A stretch of DNA of 64,000 nt. Origin: Gemmatimonadota bacterium (GTDB lineage Bacteria; Gemmatimonadota; Gemmatimonadetes; Longimicrobiales; Gaopeijiaceae). The DNA is taken from NCBI GenBank assembly GCA_007121455.1, contig SKKN01000025.1:124001-188000 (forward strand), written 5' to 3'. The notes beneath the pieces are model-generated. The model was not told the origin of the DNA, did no database searches, and worked only from the letters and a program-made list of their open reading frames with translations. Each line of letters opens with the position of its first letter. The first letter of the stretch is position 1. A program made the translations under genes and the position numbers. Shown here in pieces: positions 53,589 to 60,844 of this stretch.

Positions 53589-54415
53589 GATGTGATGAGG
53601 CGAGGGCCCTCCTGTGGCCACCGGAGGAGCCCAAGGTCGTCGGAAGTCGGATCTTGGAGGCCCGCCGCCACGTCGAGGCATGCGAAGGCTGTCGGGATTA
53701 TCTGGCCATGGACGCCGCCCTTGTCGAAAGGTTTCGGCGAGCCCGCGAGATCCAGGCGCCCCCCGAGGTCCGCGAGCGCATTTTCGATGCGCTCGCACGG
53801 GAGCGCGTGGCAGATCATGCGTCGCCGCCCTCCCGTGTATCCGGAAAGGAACAGAGGAAGGGTCTCCACTCACTTCCGGCGGCCCTCGCGTCGGTTGCAG
53901 TCGTGTTCTTCGTGGTCATGTTCACGGTTTCGGGCCCCTTTTCGAACCTTGGAGGAGACGCCGACGAGCCCGGTGCACTCGTGCGGGAGTCGGGCCGGGT
54001 CTTCGTGGAGGACTTCCTCAGGAGAGCAGTGCAGGCCGAGCATATCCAGACTTCGGACCCGTCCGAGGTTGCCCGCTTCCTCACACGCGAGCTTGGAACC
54101 CCCGTCGGTACGCCGCTCTCCTTCCCCGGGTTCGACCTGGCTGGAGCCGAGGTGTGCATCGTCGAGGGAGCCCGTGGCGCAGTGGTTCTATACAAGCAAG
54201 GCGGCCGGATCCTGTATCACTACATCATCCCGAACGACACCCGAGGCGAGACGGATCCGGCCGTGTCCGACGCGATCCCCCCGCGCTGGTCGGGCGAGCG
54301 CTCGTATCCGTCCGTCGTCACCTGGCGCGCCGGAGGACTGGATCAGGCCTTGGTGAGCGACCTTCCCCGGGATGAGCTTCTGGCAGTCGCCAGAGGCATC
54401 ACCGATGAGAGATGA
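53585..54415 (+). CDS. Membrane-spanning zf-HC2 anti-sigma factor
   Basis: A 276-residue protein. An N-terminal zinc-binding anti-sigma domain (RRHVEACEGCRDYLAMD, H-x3-C-x2-C, with Cys3 as a further ligand) is followed by one transmembrane helix (ALASVAVVFFVVMFTVSGPF, about residues 99-118) and an extracytoplasmic sensor domain of 150 residues of no known family. Pairs with the sigma gene by a four-base overlap. Confidence 0.82.
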   Translation: MRCDEARALLWPPEEPKVVGSRILEARRHVEACEGCRDYLAMDAALVERFRRAREIQAPPEVRERIFDALARERVADHASPPSRVSGKEQRKGLHSLPAALASVAVVFFVVMFTVSGPFSNLGGDADEPGALVRESGRVFVEDFLRRAVQAEHIQTSDPSEVARFLTRELGTPVGTPLSFPGFDLAGAEVCIVEGARGAVVLYKQGGRILYHYIIPNDTRGETDPAVSDAIPPRWSGERSYPSVVTWRAGGLDQALVSDLPRDELLAVARGITDER

Positions 54416-54449
54416 GGTGGCGGCGTCCGGCGGGAAGTAGGACCCCGGG

Positions 54450-54635
54450 GTGGACGGGGAGCTCGGCCCGGAACTCGCGAAGGAGGTGGGCAGCCACCTC
54501 GAAGCTTGCGCTCGCTGCTATCCCCGTCTCCTCTTCGAGCGAGCCTTTCGGGAGGCGCTGGCAACGGCGGCGCAGGACGCGACCGCGCCCGAATCACTCG
54601 AGGCGCGGATCCTCGAATCGCTTCCGGAGGAATGA
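54450..54635 (+). CDS. Short zf-HC2-type protein, probably 5'-truncated
   Basis: A 61-residue frame from GTG 54450. DGELGPELAKEVGSHLEACA, continuing RCYPRLLFERAF, is the core of a second zinc-finger anti-sigma-like protein with the H-x3-C-x2-C ligands. An in-frame TAG at 54438 lies 10 bases upstream, separating it from a short open stretch (MRDEVAASGGK) where homologues carry their first Cys ligand. The gene may therefore be broken at its 5' end. There is no convincing ribosome binding site for the GTG. Confidence 0.5.
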   Translation: MDGELGPELAKEVGSHLEACARCYPRLLFERAFREALATAAQDATAPESLEARILESLPEE

Positions 54636-54638
54636 CCA

Positions 54639-54794
54639 ATGACGCTCAACGAGAAGCAGCTCGACATGACGTGGAACCTCCTGCATATGGCGCGGATGCT
54701 CCGGGATCGGGGAGGCCTCCCCGCACACGGGAACCAGCGGTCGGCGTGGGAGGCCGGCTGCCGCTCCGACCATCCGAACCCCGAACACCGCTGA
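54639..54794 (+). CDS. 51-residue small protein
   Basis: A frame of 51 residues, MTLNEKQLDMTWNLLHMARM, then LRDRGGLPAHGNQRSAWEAG and ending RSDHPNPEHR. It starts four bases after the previous stop, behind a good GGAGGA. The helical N-terminus and the polar, His- and Trp-bearing C-terminus look like a real small protein. No family is recognised. It precedes the hydrolase-OsmC gene by 13 bases and may be co-transcribed. Confidence 0.55.
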   Translation: MTLNEKQLDMTWNLLHMARMLRDRGGLPAHGNQRSAWEAGCRSDHPNPEHR

Positions 54795-54807
54795 GGCTTA
54801 CCGGAAC

Positions 54808-56046
54808 ATGATCAACGAGCGAGTGACCTTTCCAGGCGCCCACGGCGACGAGCTGAGCGCCCGACTCAGCCTACCGCCGGACGGAGACGTCGTGGCGTGC
54901 GCCCTCTTCGCCCACTGCTTCACCTGCTCGAAGGACCTGAAGCCGGTCGTCAACATCAGCCGCGCGCTCACGCAGCAGCGGATCGCGGTCCTGCGTTTCG
55001 ATTTCACGGGGCTGGGCGAAAGCGAAGGGGACTTCGCCGATACCACCTTCACCTCGAACGTCGAGGATCTCGAGGCGGCAGCCGCGTATATGGCTCGGGA
55101 GGTCGAAGCACCGTCCATCCTGATTGGGCATTCGCTGGGTGGGGCCGCGGTGCTCCAGGCCGCACGACGGATCGAGTCGGCGAGGGCCGTGGCCACCATC
55201 GGAGCACCATTCGACCCGAAGCATGTCAAGCACCTCTTCTCCGGGTCGCTCGAGGAGATCGAGTCGCGGGGAGAAGCAGAGGTCGTGCTCGCCGGGCGAC
55301 GCTTTCGGGTGGGGCGTGCGTTCGTGGAGGACCTGGCCGAGCACCGGATGGAGGAGACGATCCGGGAACTCGGCCGGCCCCTTCTCATCTTCCACTCACC
55401 CGTGGACCGGGTGGTGGGCGTGGAGAACGCTCAGCGCGTGTACGAGGCGGCCCGCCACCCCAAGAGCTTTGTCTCTCTGGATCGAGCCGACCACCTGCTT
55501 CTGGACGAGGCGGACTCTCACTACGTAGGGGTGGTCCTCGCCGCGTGGGCGGGACGCTACCTCGACACGTCTCCGGACGCGGAGATCGAGGCGGAGGAAG
55601 CTCCGGAAGGCCGGCTCACGACACGCACGGGAGCCGGAGCGTTCCGCACGGAGGTCGTGGCGCGCGGTCACGCGCTTCTGGTGGACGAGCCCCGGTCCGT
55701 GGGCGGAGAAGAACTCGGCCCGACGCCGTACGACCTGCTTTTGGCCGCGCTCGGCGCATGCACCTCGATGACGCTGCGGATGTACGCGGACCGCAAGGGA
55801 TGGCCTCTCGAGGAGGCCGTCGTGCGCCTCGAGCACTCGAAGATCCACCGCGAGGACGAGGAGCGCCTGGAGGAGGAGGAGGATGCCCGGTTGGACCGGA
55901 TCGACAGGGAGATCGAGTTGATCGGCCCGCTCGACCGGGAAGAGCGCGAGCAGCTCGTCGAGATTGCGAGCCGTTGCCCGGTCCACCGCACGCTCGATAC
56001 GGGAGTGCGCATTTCGACGCGAGAGGAGCCCGGAAGCTCCCGGTAG
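54808..56046 (+). CDS. Alpha/beta hydrolase fused to an OsmC domain
   Basis: A 412-residue fusion. Residues about 5-255 are an alpha/beta hydrolase with FAHCFTCSKD, RFDFTGLGESEG (oxyanion-side motif), nucleophile Ser109 in LIGHSLGGAA and a late VDRVVGVENA acid loop. Residues about 270-405 are an OsmC/Ohr fold with LLAALGACTSMTLRMYADR and RCPVHRTLDTG, which carry the two redox Cys. Such fusions are known in several phyla and combine an esterase with peroxide reduction. Cytoplasmic. Confidence 0.9.
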   Translation: MINERVTFPGAHGDELSARLSLPPDGDVVACALFAHCFTCSKDLKPVVNISRALTQQRIAVLRFDFTGLGESEGDFADTTFTSNVEDLEAAAAYMAREVEAPSILIGHSLGGAAVLQAARRIESARAVATIGAPFDPKHVKHLFSGSLEEIESRGEAEVVLAGRRFRVGRAFVEDLAEHRMEETIRELGRPLLIFHSPVDRVVGVENAQRVYEAARHPKSFVSLDRADHLLLDEADSHYVGVVLAAWAGRYLDTSPDAEIEAEEAPEGRLTTRTGAGAFRTEVVARGHALLVDEPRSVGGEELGPTPYDLLLAALGACTSMTLRMYADRKGWPLEEAVVRLEHSKIHREDEERLEEEEDARLDRIDREIELIGPLDREEREQLVEIASRCPVHRTLDTGVRISTREEPGSSR

Positions 56047-56233
56047 AACGCATGTCTCCCACGCACAGCCCGGTCCCCCTCTGGGACCCTGCGACGTTCG
56101 CGGTTGTGCGAGGACTACCTCGAACTCGAGCACCTCGTCGGCTCATTTCGGCAAGGCTCACGAAGCGAGGAGCGTGCCAGGGACGCCCACGGGGGACTGA
56201 TGGGCCGGAGTCTCGGGTCGGGGACGAAGTTCC

Positions 56234-56380
56234 TCACCAGTCGGTCAAGCGGAAGTGGGGACACTCCACACCCGGCACGATCGTTGCAATAAGTTCGGCG
56301 TGCTCCTGAACGAGCTCGCCGAGGAGCTCCAATGGGAGGACCGTCGTCGTCCTCCGGGGCGCGGGGCCCTGGCAGCTCAT
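56234..56380 (-). CDS. Possible 48-residue small protein
   Basis: A short minus-strand frame, beginning MSCQGPAPRRTTTVLP and containing LELLGELVQEHAELIATIVP, then VECPHFRLTDW. The helical, amphipathic middle looks protein-like, but there is no good ribosome binding site and no known family. It lies in a 363-base gap between plus-strand genes that is otherwise empty. Low confidence. Confidence 0.3.
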   Translation of the reverse strand: MSCQGPAPRRTTTVLPLELLGELVQEHAELIATIVPGVECPHFRLTDW

Positions 56381-56409
56381 GGAAACTCAACCCGACCGGG
56401 AGGTGGATC

Positions 56410-56886
56410 ATGCCGGCCCTGGAACGCGTTCGAGCCCTGCTCGATGAGGAAGGGCTCCGCTACGAGATCGTGGAACACGGGGAGGAGCTTACCGCCCGTG
56501 AGGAGGCGGAGGCCAGCGGCCTCCCCCCGAACCATTGGGCCAAGAGCCTGGCCGTCCTCCTCGACGGGCGTCCCGCCCTGGCCGTACTTTCCGCTGATCG
56601 GCGGCTGGATCTGAACGAGCTCCGGGAGGTGGCCGGAGCCCGCAAGGCGGAACTGGTCCAAGAGGATGCCCTCTCGGAGCTGTACCCGGATTGCGACCTG
56701 GGCGCCCTCCCCCCCTTCGGCGGCCTCTACGGACAGCCCACCTACGTGGACACCTCCCTCAGGCAGGCGAGCCGGATCGGCTTCCACGCGGGAACGCACA
56801 CCGAAACCCTTCTCCTGAGCTATCCCGAGTTCGAACGGGCAGCTCAGCCGGTGGTGGGTTGGTTCGCCCGGGAGCAGGACGCTTAG
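56410..56886 (+). CDS. YbaK/EbsC-type aminoacyl-tRNA deacylase
   Basis: A 158-residue cytoplasmic protein. ERVRALLDEEGLRYEIVEHG opens the YbaK fold. NHWAKSLAVLLDG carries the essential Lys, and PPFGGLYGQPTYVD the conserved GxxP substrate loop. Members hydrolyse mischarged tRNAs such as Cys-tRNA(Pro) or act on free aminoacyl substrates; the exact specificity cannot be told from the motif. Start at ATG 56410 is chosen because it begins the family domain. Confidence 0.86.
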   Translation: MPALERVRALLDEEGLRYEIVEHGEELTAREEAEASGLPPNHWAKSLAVLLDGRPALAVLSADRRLDLNELREVAGARKAELVQEDALSELYPDCDLGALPPFGGLYGQPTYVDTSLRQASRIGFHAGTHTETLLLSYPEFERAAQPVVGWFAREQDA

Positions 56887-57029
56887 GCCCCGCCAGCGTC
56901 TGGTTCGCCCGGTTCAACGGCGGCCTCGTCCTTCCTCATGCAAAGCCCTTCGGGTTGGAGGAGCCGAGATAGGGGAAGTACGGCACGGTCCCGGCCCGTA
57001 CGGTCCTCTGAAGCCCCGCTCCGAGTCCC

Positions 57030-58730
57030 ATGATTGACATCGATGGCTCCATGGGCGAGGGGGGCGGTCAGATCCTGCGGACGGCCCTCGCGCTGTCCGC
57101 CGTCACCGGGAAGGGGTTCCGGGCGCACTCCCTCCGCCGGGGGCGTCCGAATCCGGGGCTTGCCCGTCAGCACCTGACGTCCGTGGAGGCGGTGGCCCGG
57201 GTGTGCGGGGCGGAGATGGAGGGGGCCCGGCTTGGAGCCACGGAGCTGACCTTCCGGCCGGGGCGAATCCGACCCGGGAGGTACCGAACCTCCACCGGCG
57301 GGGCGGGAAGCACGACCCTGGTGCTTCAGGCCGTCCTGCCCCCCCTTGCCCTCGCGCCGGGCCCCTCCCAGATCGACCTGGAGGGTGGGACGCACAATCC
57401 CTACGCGCCCCCATTCGAGTTCCTCGAATGGACCCTGGCGCCGCTCCTCCGCAGGGTCGGCATCCGGCTCGACCTCCAGCTCCACCGGCCGGGCTTCCAC
57501 CCCGTCGGAGGGGGACGGATGACCGCCCGGATCGAGGCCGGGTCGCTCGAGCCGCTGACCCTCGAACGTCGGGGCCCGATCCTCCGGCGGAGGGCACGGG
57601 CCATCGTCTCGGCCCTCCCAAGCCACATCGGCCAGAGGGAGCTGGACACCGTGGCCGCCGGTCTGGGGATCGAGGAGGAAAACCTGGAGCTCGTCCAGGT
57701 CCCGGATCCGGCTGGCCCGGGAAATGCCGTCATGGTGCGGGTGGACGGAGCGGAGGTGAGCGAGGTGTTCACGGGTTTCGGCCGGCGGCAGGTCCCGGCG
57801 GAGCGGGTCGCCGGCGAGGTGGTGGCGGCGGTCCGGGAGTGGGAGGCCGGGGACGTTCCGGTGGGCCGACACCTGGCGGATCAGCTCTTGGTGCCTCTTG
57901 CCCTGGCGGGTGGCGGCAAATTCCGGACCCTCGAGCCCTCGTCCCACGCCCGGACCAATGCTCGCGTGGTGGCCCGGTTCCTCGACGCAGAGGCGCGGTT
58001 CGAGCCCTTGGAGGGAGCCGCCTGGCGGGTCGAGGTGGAGGTCGCCCGTGCGGTCCGGCCGCGCGAAGACCGCGGGGCAAGTGGCCTGCGCCTTGCATCC
58101 CCCGTCGATGTTCGCCTGTACGAGCGGCACATTGCCGGTGACCTTCAGCCAAGAGACGAGCTCATGCTGACCCTCCGCGATCTCATGTCGCACGATCCGC
58201 TCACCCTGGAACCGGAGACGACCCTCCGCGAGGCCTTGAGCCAATTGACGGCCGCCGGCGTAAGCGGCGCTCCCGTGGTCACCGCGGGCAACCGCCTCGT
58301 GGGAGTCCTGTCCACCTCGGACATCCTCGAGTTTCAGGACTCGAGCCCGCCGGTGCCGTCTCATCGCTCCGAGCAGCAGGAATGGGGGGAGTGGGGGCCG
58401 GCGGATCAGTGGGAGGAAGATGTATCGGAGCCACCCTCCGCATACTTCCGCGTGATGTGGGACGCATCGAGCGCCGACCTGGTGGAGCGGCTCGCCGAAC
58501 CCGAAAGCCCGGAATGGGACATCCTCTCCGAACACGCCGTGGGCGACGTGATGACGCAACGAGCCATCGCCCTATCCCCGGACACGGACGTGGCGGATGC
58601 AGCTCGCCTCATGGTGGGACGGGGGATCCACCGGATCATCGTGACGGAGAACGAGACTCTCGTGGGGATCGTCTCCAGCCTCGACTTCGTGCGAGCGGTG
58701 GCGGAAGAGAAGCTCCGAGGTTCTGCCTGA
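57030..58730 (+). CDS. rtcA: RNA 3'-terminal phosphate cyclase fused to a CBS pair
   Basis: A 566-residue protein joining two domains not usually fused. Residues 1-340 are RtcA, which makes 2',3'-cyclic phosphate ends on RNA through an enzyme-AMP: GSMGEGGGQILRTALALSA, THNPYAPPFEFLE, HPVGGGRM and the catalytic His306 in PSSHARTNARVVARFL. Residues about 345-378 are a linker, then CBS domains at about 380-440 and 505-560 (LRDLMSHDPLTLEPETTL; AVGDVMTQRAIALSP). Met379 (58164), where a CBS protein could start alone, has a weak site. The fusion may be genuine or result from loss of a stop. Confidence 0.82.
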   Translation: MIDIDGSMGEGGGQILRTALALSAVTGKGFRAHSLRRGRPNPGLARQHLTSVEAVARVCGAEMEGARLGATELTFRPGRIRPGRYRTSTGGAGSTTLVLQAVLPPLALAPGPSQIDLEGGTHNPYAPPFEFLEWTLAPLLRRVGIRLDLQLHRPGFHPVGGGRMTARIEAGSLEPLTLERRGPILRRRARAIVSALPSHIGQRELDTVAAGLGIEEENLELVQVPDPAGPGNAVMVRVDGAEVSEVFTGFGRRQVPAERVAGEVVAAVREWEAGDVPVGRHLADQLLVPLALAGGGKFRTLEPSSHARTNARVVARFLDAEARFEPLEGAAWRVEVEVARAVRPREDRGASGLRLASPVDVRLYERHIAGDLQPRDELMLTLRDLMSHDPLTLEPETTLREALSQLTAAGVSGAPVVTAGNRLVGVLSTSDILEFQDSSPPVPSHRSEQQEWGEWGPADQWEEDVSEPPSAYFRVMWDASSADLVERLAEPESPEWDILSEHAVGDVMTQRAIALSPDTDVADAARLMVGRGIHRIIVTENETLVGIVSSLDFVRAVAEEKLRGSA

Positions 58731-59065
58731 AGGGGAGAGGCGCCCGGTAGTTCCGCGGGCATGGCCGCGTACGCGTCGGGCGCGCGCTCCTGCGCTCGAG
58801 GCAGCCTGCCGCCAAGTCGTCTCATCCGGGGCCCGTGAGCGGGACGAAAAGCCCGATAGCCGCTGCTTCCGCGTTTCCCGCTGGACACAATCCAAACGTC
58901 CCTCCGACACTCGAGTCCCAACATCCACCGCAATCAAGCGCGGTACAGCCCGTGCATGTTCGATTGCGCACGTCTACCGCGGCGTGCCTGCGGTGGCCGG
59001 GGAGTTCCGGGATGAGCTTTTGGCTTTTCGGAAGCGGAGGATGGACACGGCAGGAGGAAACCAGA
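58731..59065 (+). other. Intergenic stretch without a recognisable gene
   Basis: No frame here has family character or a good start. The minus-strand frame 58822-59082 contains several Cys (TCTGCTALDCGGCW), but its composition is not convincing and it has no ribosome binding site. The last 20 bases hold the AGGAGGA site of the next gene. Promoter elements were not identified with confidence. Confidence 0.5.
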
Positions 59066-59350
59066 ATGCCACCACAACGCACGTTCGGACAGATTGAGTT
59101 CGCGGGGCAGATGTGGAGATGGACCGCGGTCTCACATTCCTCCCGACCTGGCGACCCGGGCAGCGATGCGTCGGGGACCCAACGTGTCGGGTGCTTCCAG
59201 CGGTTGGATCAACGCGTTTCGTGCGAGCTGCCGCGAGGAGACGGGAAGGCCCTCACGGACCAGCGACTCCTCCGCTTGTTGGAGGAGACCCGCTTCGGCA
59301 CATGCCGCCCCGAGGCGAGCGGCCCTCCGCCCGCATCGGCCGGCCGATGA
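59066..59350 (+). CDS. 94-residue hypothetical protein
   Basis: A small soluble protein starting at ATG 59066 behind AGGAGGA. It begins MPPQRTFGQIEFAGQMWRW and later reads VSCELPRGDGKALTDQRLLR, ending in a Pro/Ala-rich tail. Trp- and Arg-rich beta segments followed by one helix; no family recognised. Its stop overlaps the start of the ATP-grasp gene (ATGA), which supports real translation and a shared operon. Confidence 0.55.
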   Translation: MPPQRTFGQIEFAGQMWRWTAVSHSSRPGDPGSDASGTQRVGCFQRLDQRVSCELPRGDGKALTDQRLLRLLEETRFGTCRPEASGPPPASAGR

Positions 59351-60681
59351 CGGACCCAGCCATGCACCTGCGCCCCGTGGAGGGGCGCAGGGGAAACGTC
59401 TTCGTGGTGGGGTACGACGAGCACCAGCACCGGCATGTGGAGAGACTGGACCCGGACAGCCACTTCACCTTCCACACGCTGATTCCGAGCTCCGCTCTTC
59501 GACGGGTCTCGGAAATTCCGATCGCCCGTCTCCTGGAGGAGGCCGAGGCGACCCTGGATCGTTTCGGGGAGCCGGTGGACGCGATCGTTTCGTTCATGGA
59601 CTTTCCCGGAATCGAAATCGCCTCGCTCCTGGCCGCCCGCCGAAATCTGGCGGGCCCCAGTCTCGAAGCGGTCCTCAAGTGCAACCACAAGCTCTGGGAG
59701 CGCCGCCTCCAGGCGCAGGTGCTGCCTGAGACGACGCCCCGCTTTGCGGCTGTCGATCCGTTCGATGACGGCGCCCTCGCTGAACTGGAGGACCGGATCC
59801 CCTACCCGTTCTGGATCAAGCCGTTCAATGGCTACGCGTCCTATCTCGGGTTCCGGATCGACGAGCCCAGTGACGCGCTCCATGCCCTTCCGATCGTCCG
59901 GAATGACATCGATCGTTTGGCCGCGCCACTCGAGTATCTGATGGAGCTGGCGCACATGCCCGAGGATCTCCGCGCCTTGGGAGGACGGTGCCTGATCGCC
60001 GAAGAGATCATCTCGGGAAAGCAGTGTACCCTCGAGGGCTACGTGTGTCGTGGAACCCCTCGCATTTTCGGAGTGGTGGATTCCGTCAGGGAGGCGAACG
60101 GCGTTTCCTTCGCCCGCTATGAGTACCCATCCCGGCTACCGGACGAACTCCAGGACCGCATGGTCCGCATCGCCGAGCAGCTCATCCGCCACCTCGGCTT
60201 CGACGACGGAGCGTTCAACATCGAGTTCTACTCCGACTCACTCCGGAACTGCCTCTGGGTCCTGGAGGTCAACCCGCGGCTGTCTCAATCCCACCTCGAA
60301 CTCTTCGAGAACGTAGACGGAGCCAGCCATCAGAAGGCGGCGATCGAGGTGGCGCTAGGACGCGTCCCCGATATGCCGCGCGGGCATGGCGAGCACCCTT
60401 ATGCGGCCAAGTTCTTTCTCCGGGCGTGGGAGGACGCCCGGATCACACGTGTGCCGGGCCCGAGCGAGCTTCGGCACATCGAGCGAGAGGTGCCGGGCAC
60501 CTCCATTCTTCTGCGGGTGGAGGAGAACACCCGGCTCTCGGACGTGCCGGACCAGGACAGCTACAGCTACGAGCTGGCCTGGATCTGGGTCGGCGGGCAG
60601 AGCCGGGAGGCACTCATGGAAAAATACCGCGTGGTCGTGGAGCGTCTGGACATCCGTTCCGAGCCGCCGGAGCCGACCTGA
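59347..60681 (+). CDS. ATP-grasp ligase-like protein
   Basis: A 444-residue cytoplasmic enzyme of the ATP-grasp carboxylate-amine ligase superfamily. A Rossmann-like N-domain (EGRRGNVFVVGYDEHQHRHV) precedes ATP-binding segments with YPFWIKPFNGYASYLGF (the grasp Lys), CLIAEEIISGKQCTLEGYV, and WVLEVNPRLSQSHLELFENV, where the Glu and Asn bind magnesium. It should join an acid to an amine through an acyl phosphate; the partners are unknown. Its start overlaps the 94-residue gene. The acyl-AMP ligase gene follows after a short gap. Confidence 0.84.
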   Translation: MTDPAMHLRPVEGRRGNVFVVGYDEHQHRHVERLDPDSHFTFHTLIPSSALRRVSEIPIARLLEEAEATLDRFGEPVDAIVSFMDFPGIEIASLLAARRNLAGPSLEAVLKCNHKLWERRLQAQVLPETTPRFAAVDPFDDGALAELEDRIPYPFWIKPFNGYASYLGFRIDEPSDALHALPIVRNDIDRLAAPLEYLMELAHMPEDLRALGGRCLIAEEIISGKQCTLEGYVCRGTPRIFGVVDSVREANGVSFARYEYPSRLPDELQDRMVRIAEQLIRHLGFDDGAFNIEFYSDSLRNCLWVLEVNPRLSQSHLELFENVDGASHQKAAIEVALGRVPDMPRGHGEHPYAAKFFLRAWEDARITRVPGPSELRHIEREVPGTSILLRVEENTRLSDVPDQDSYSYELAWIWVGGQSREALMEKYRVVVERLDIRSEPPEPT

Positions 60682-60698
60682 AAGGAGCCCGAACACAC

Positions 60699-60776
60699 TT
60701 GGGGTACTTTCGAGCCATCACAGCCGATCTCGAAGTGGAGTTCGACCTCGTGGTGGCGGAGAACGGGGCCGTGATC
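60699..60776 (+). pseudogene. Possible remnant of a HAD-type phosphatase
   Basis: One reading frame of this gap shows LGYFRAITADLEVEF followed by DLVVAENGAVI. The VVAENGAVI string is typical of the region after the catalytic core in HAD-IIB phosphatases (Cof/sucrose phosphatase-like), but nothing else of the enzyme remains. It may be a decayed fragment or chance. Low confidence. Confidence 0.3.
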
Positions 60777-60844
60777 TCCAGCGCCCTCATGATCCTCGTC
60801 TCGTGTCTCCTGCACGGCACACCGGAGGCCGGGAGCCGGGAACG

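Noticed and set aside
58822-59082. Minus-strand Cys-containing small frame.
   Set aside because: No ribosome site, no conserved pattern and poor composition; it partly overlaps the start of the 94-residue gene.
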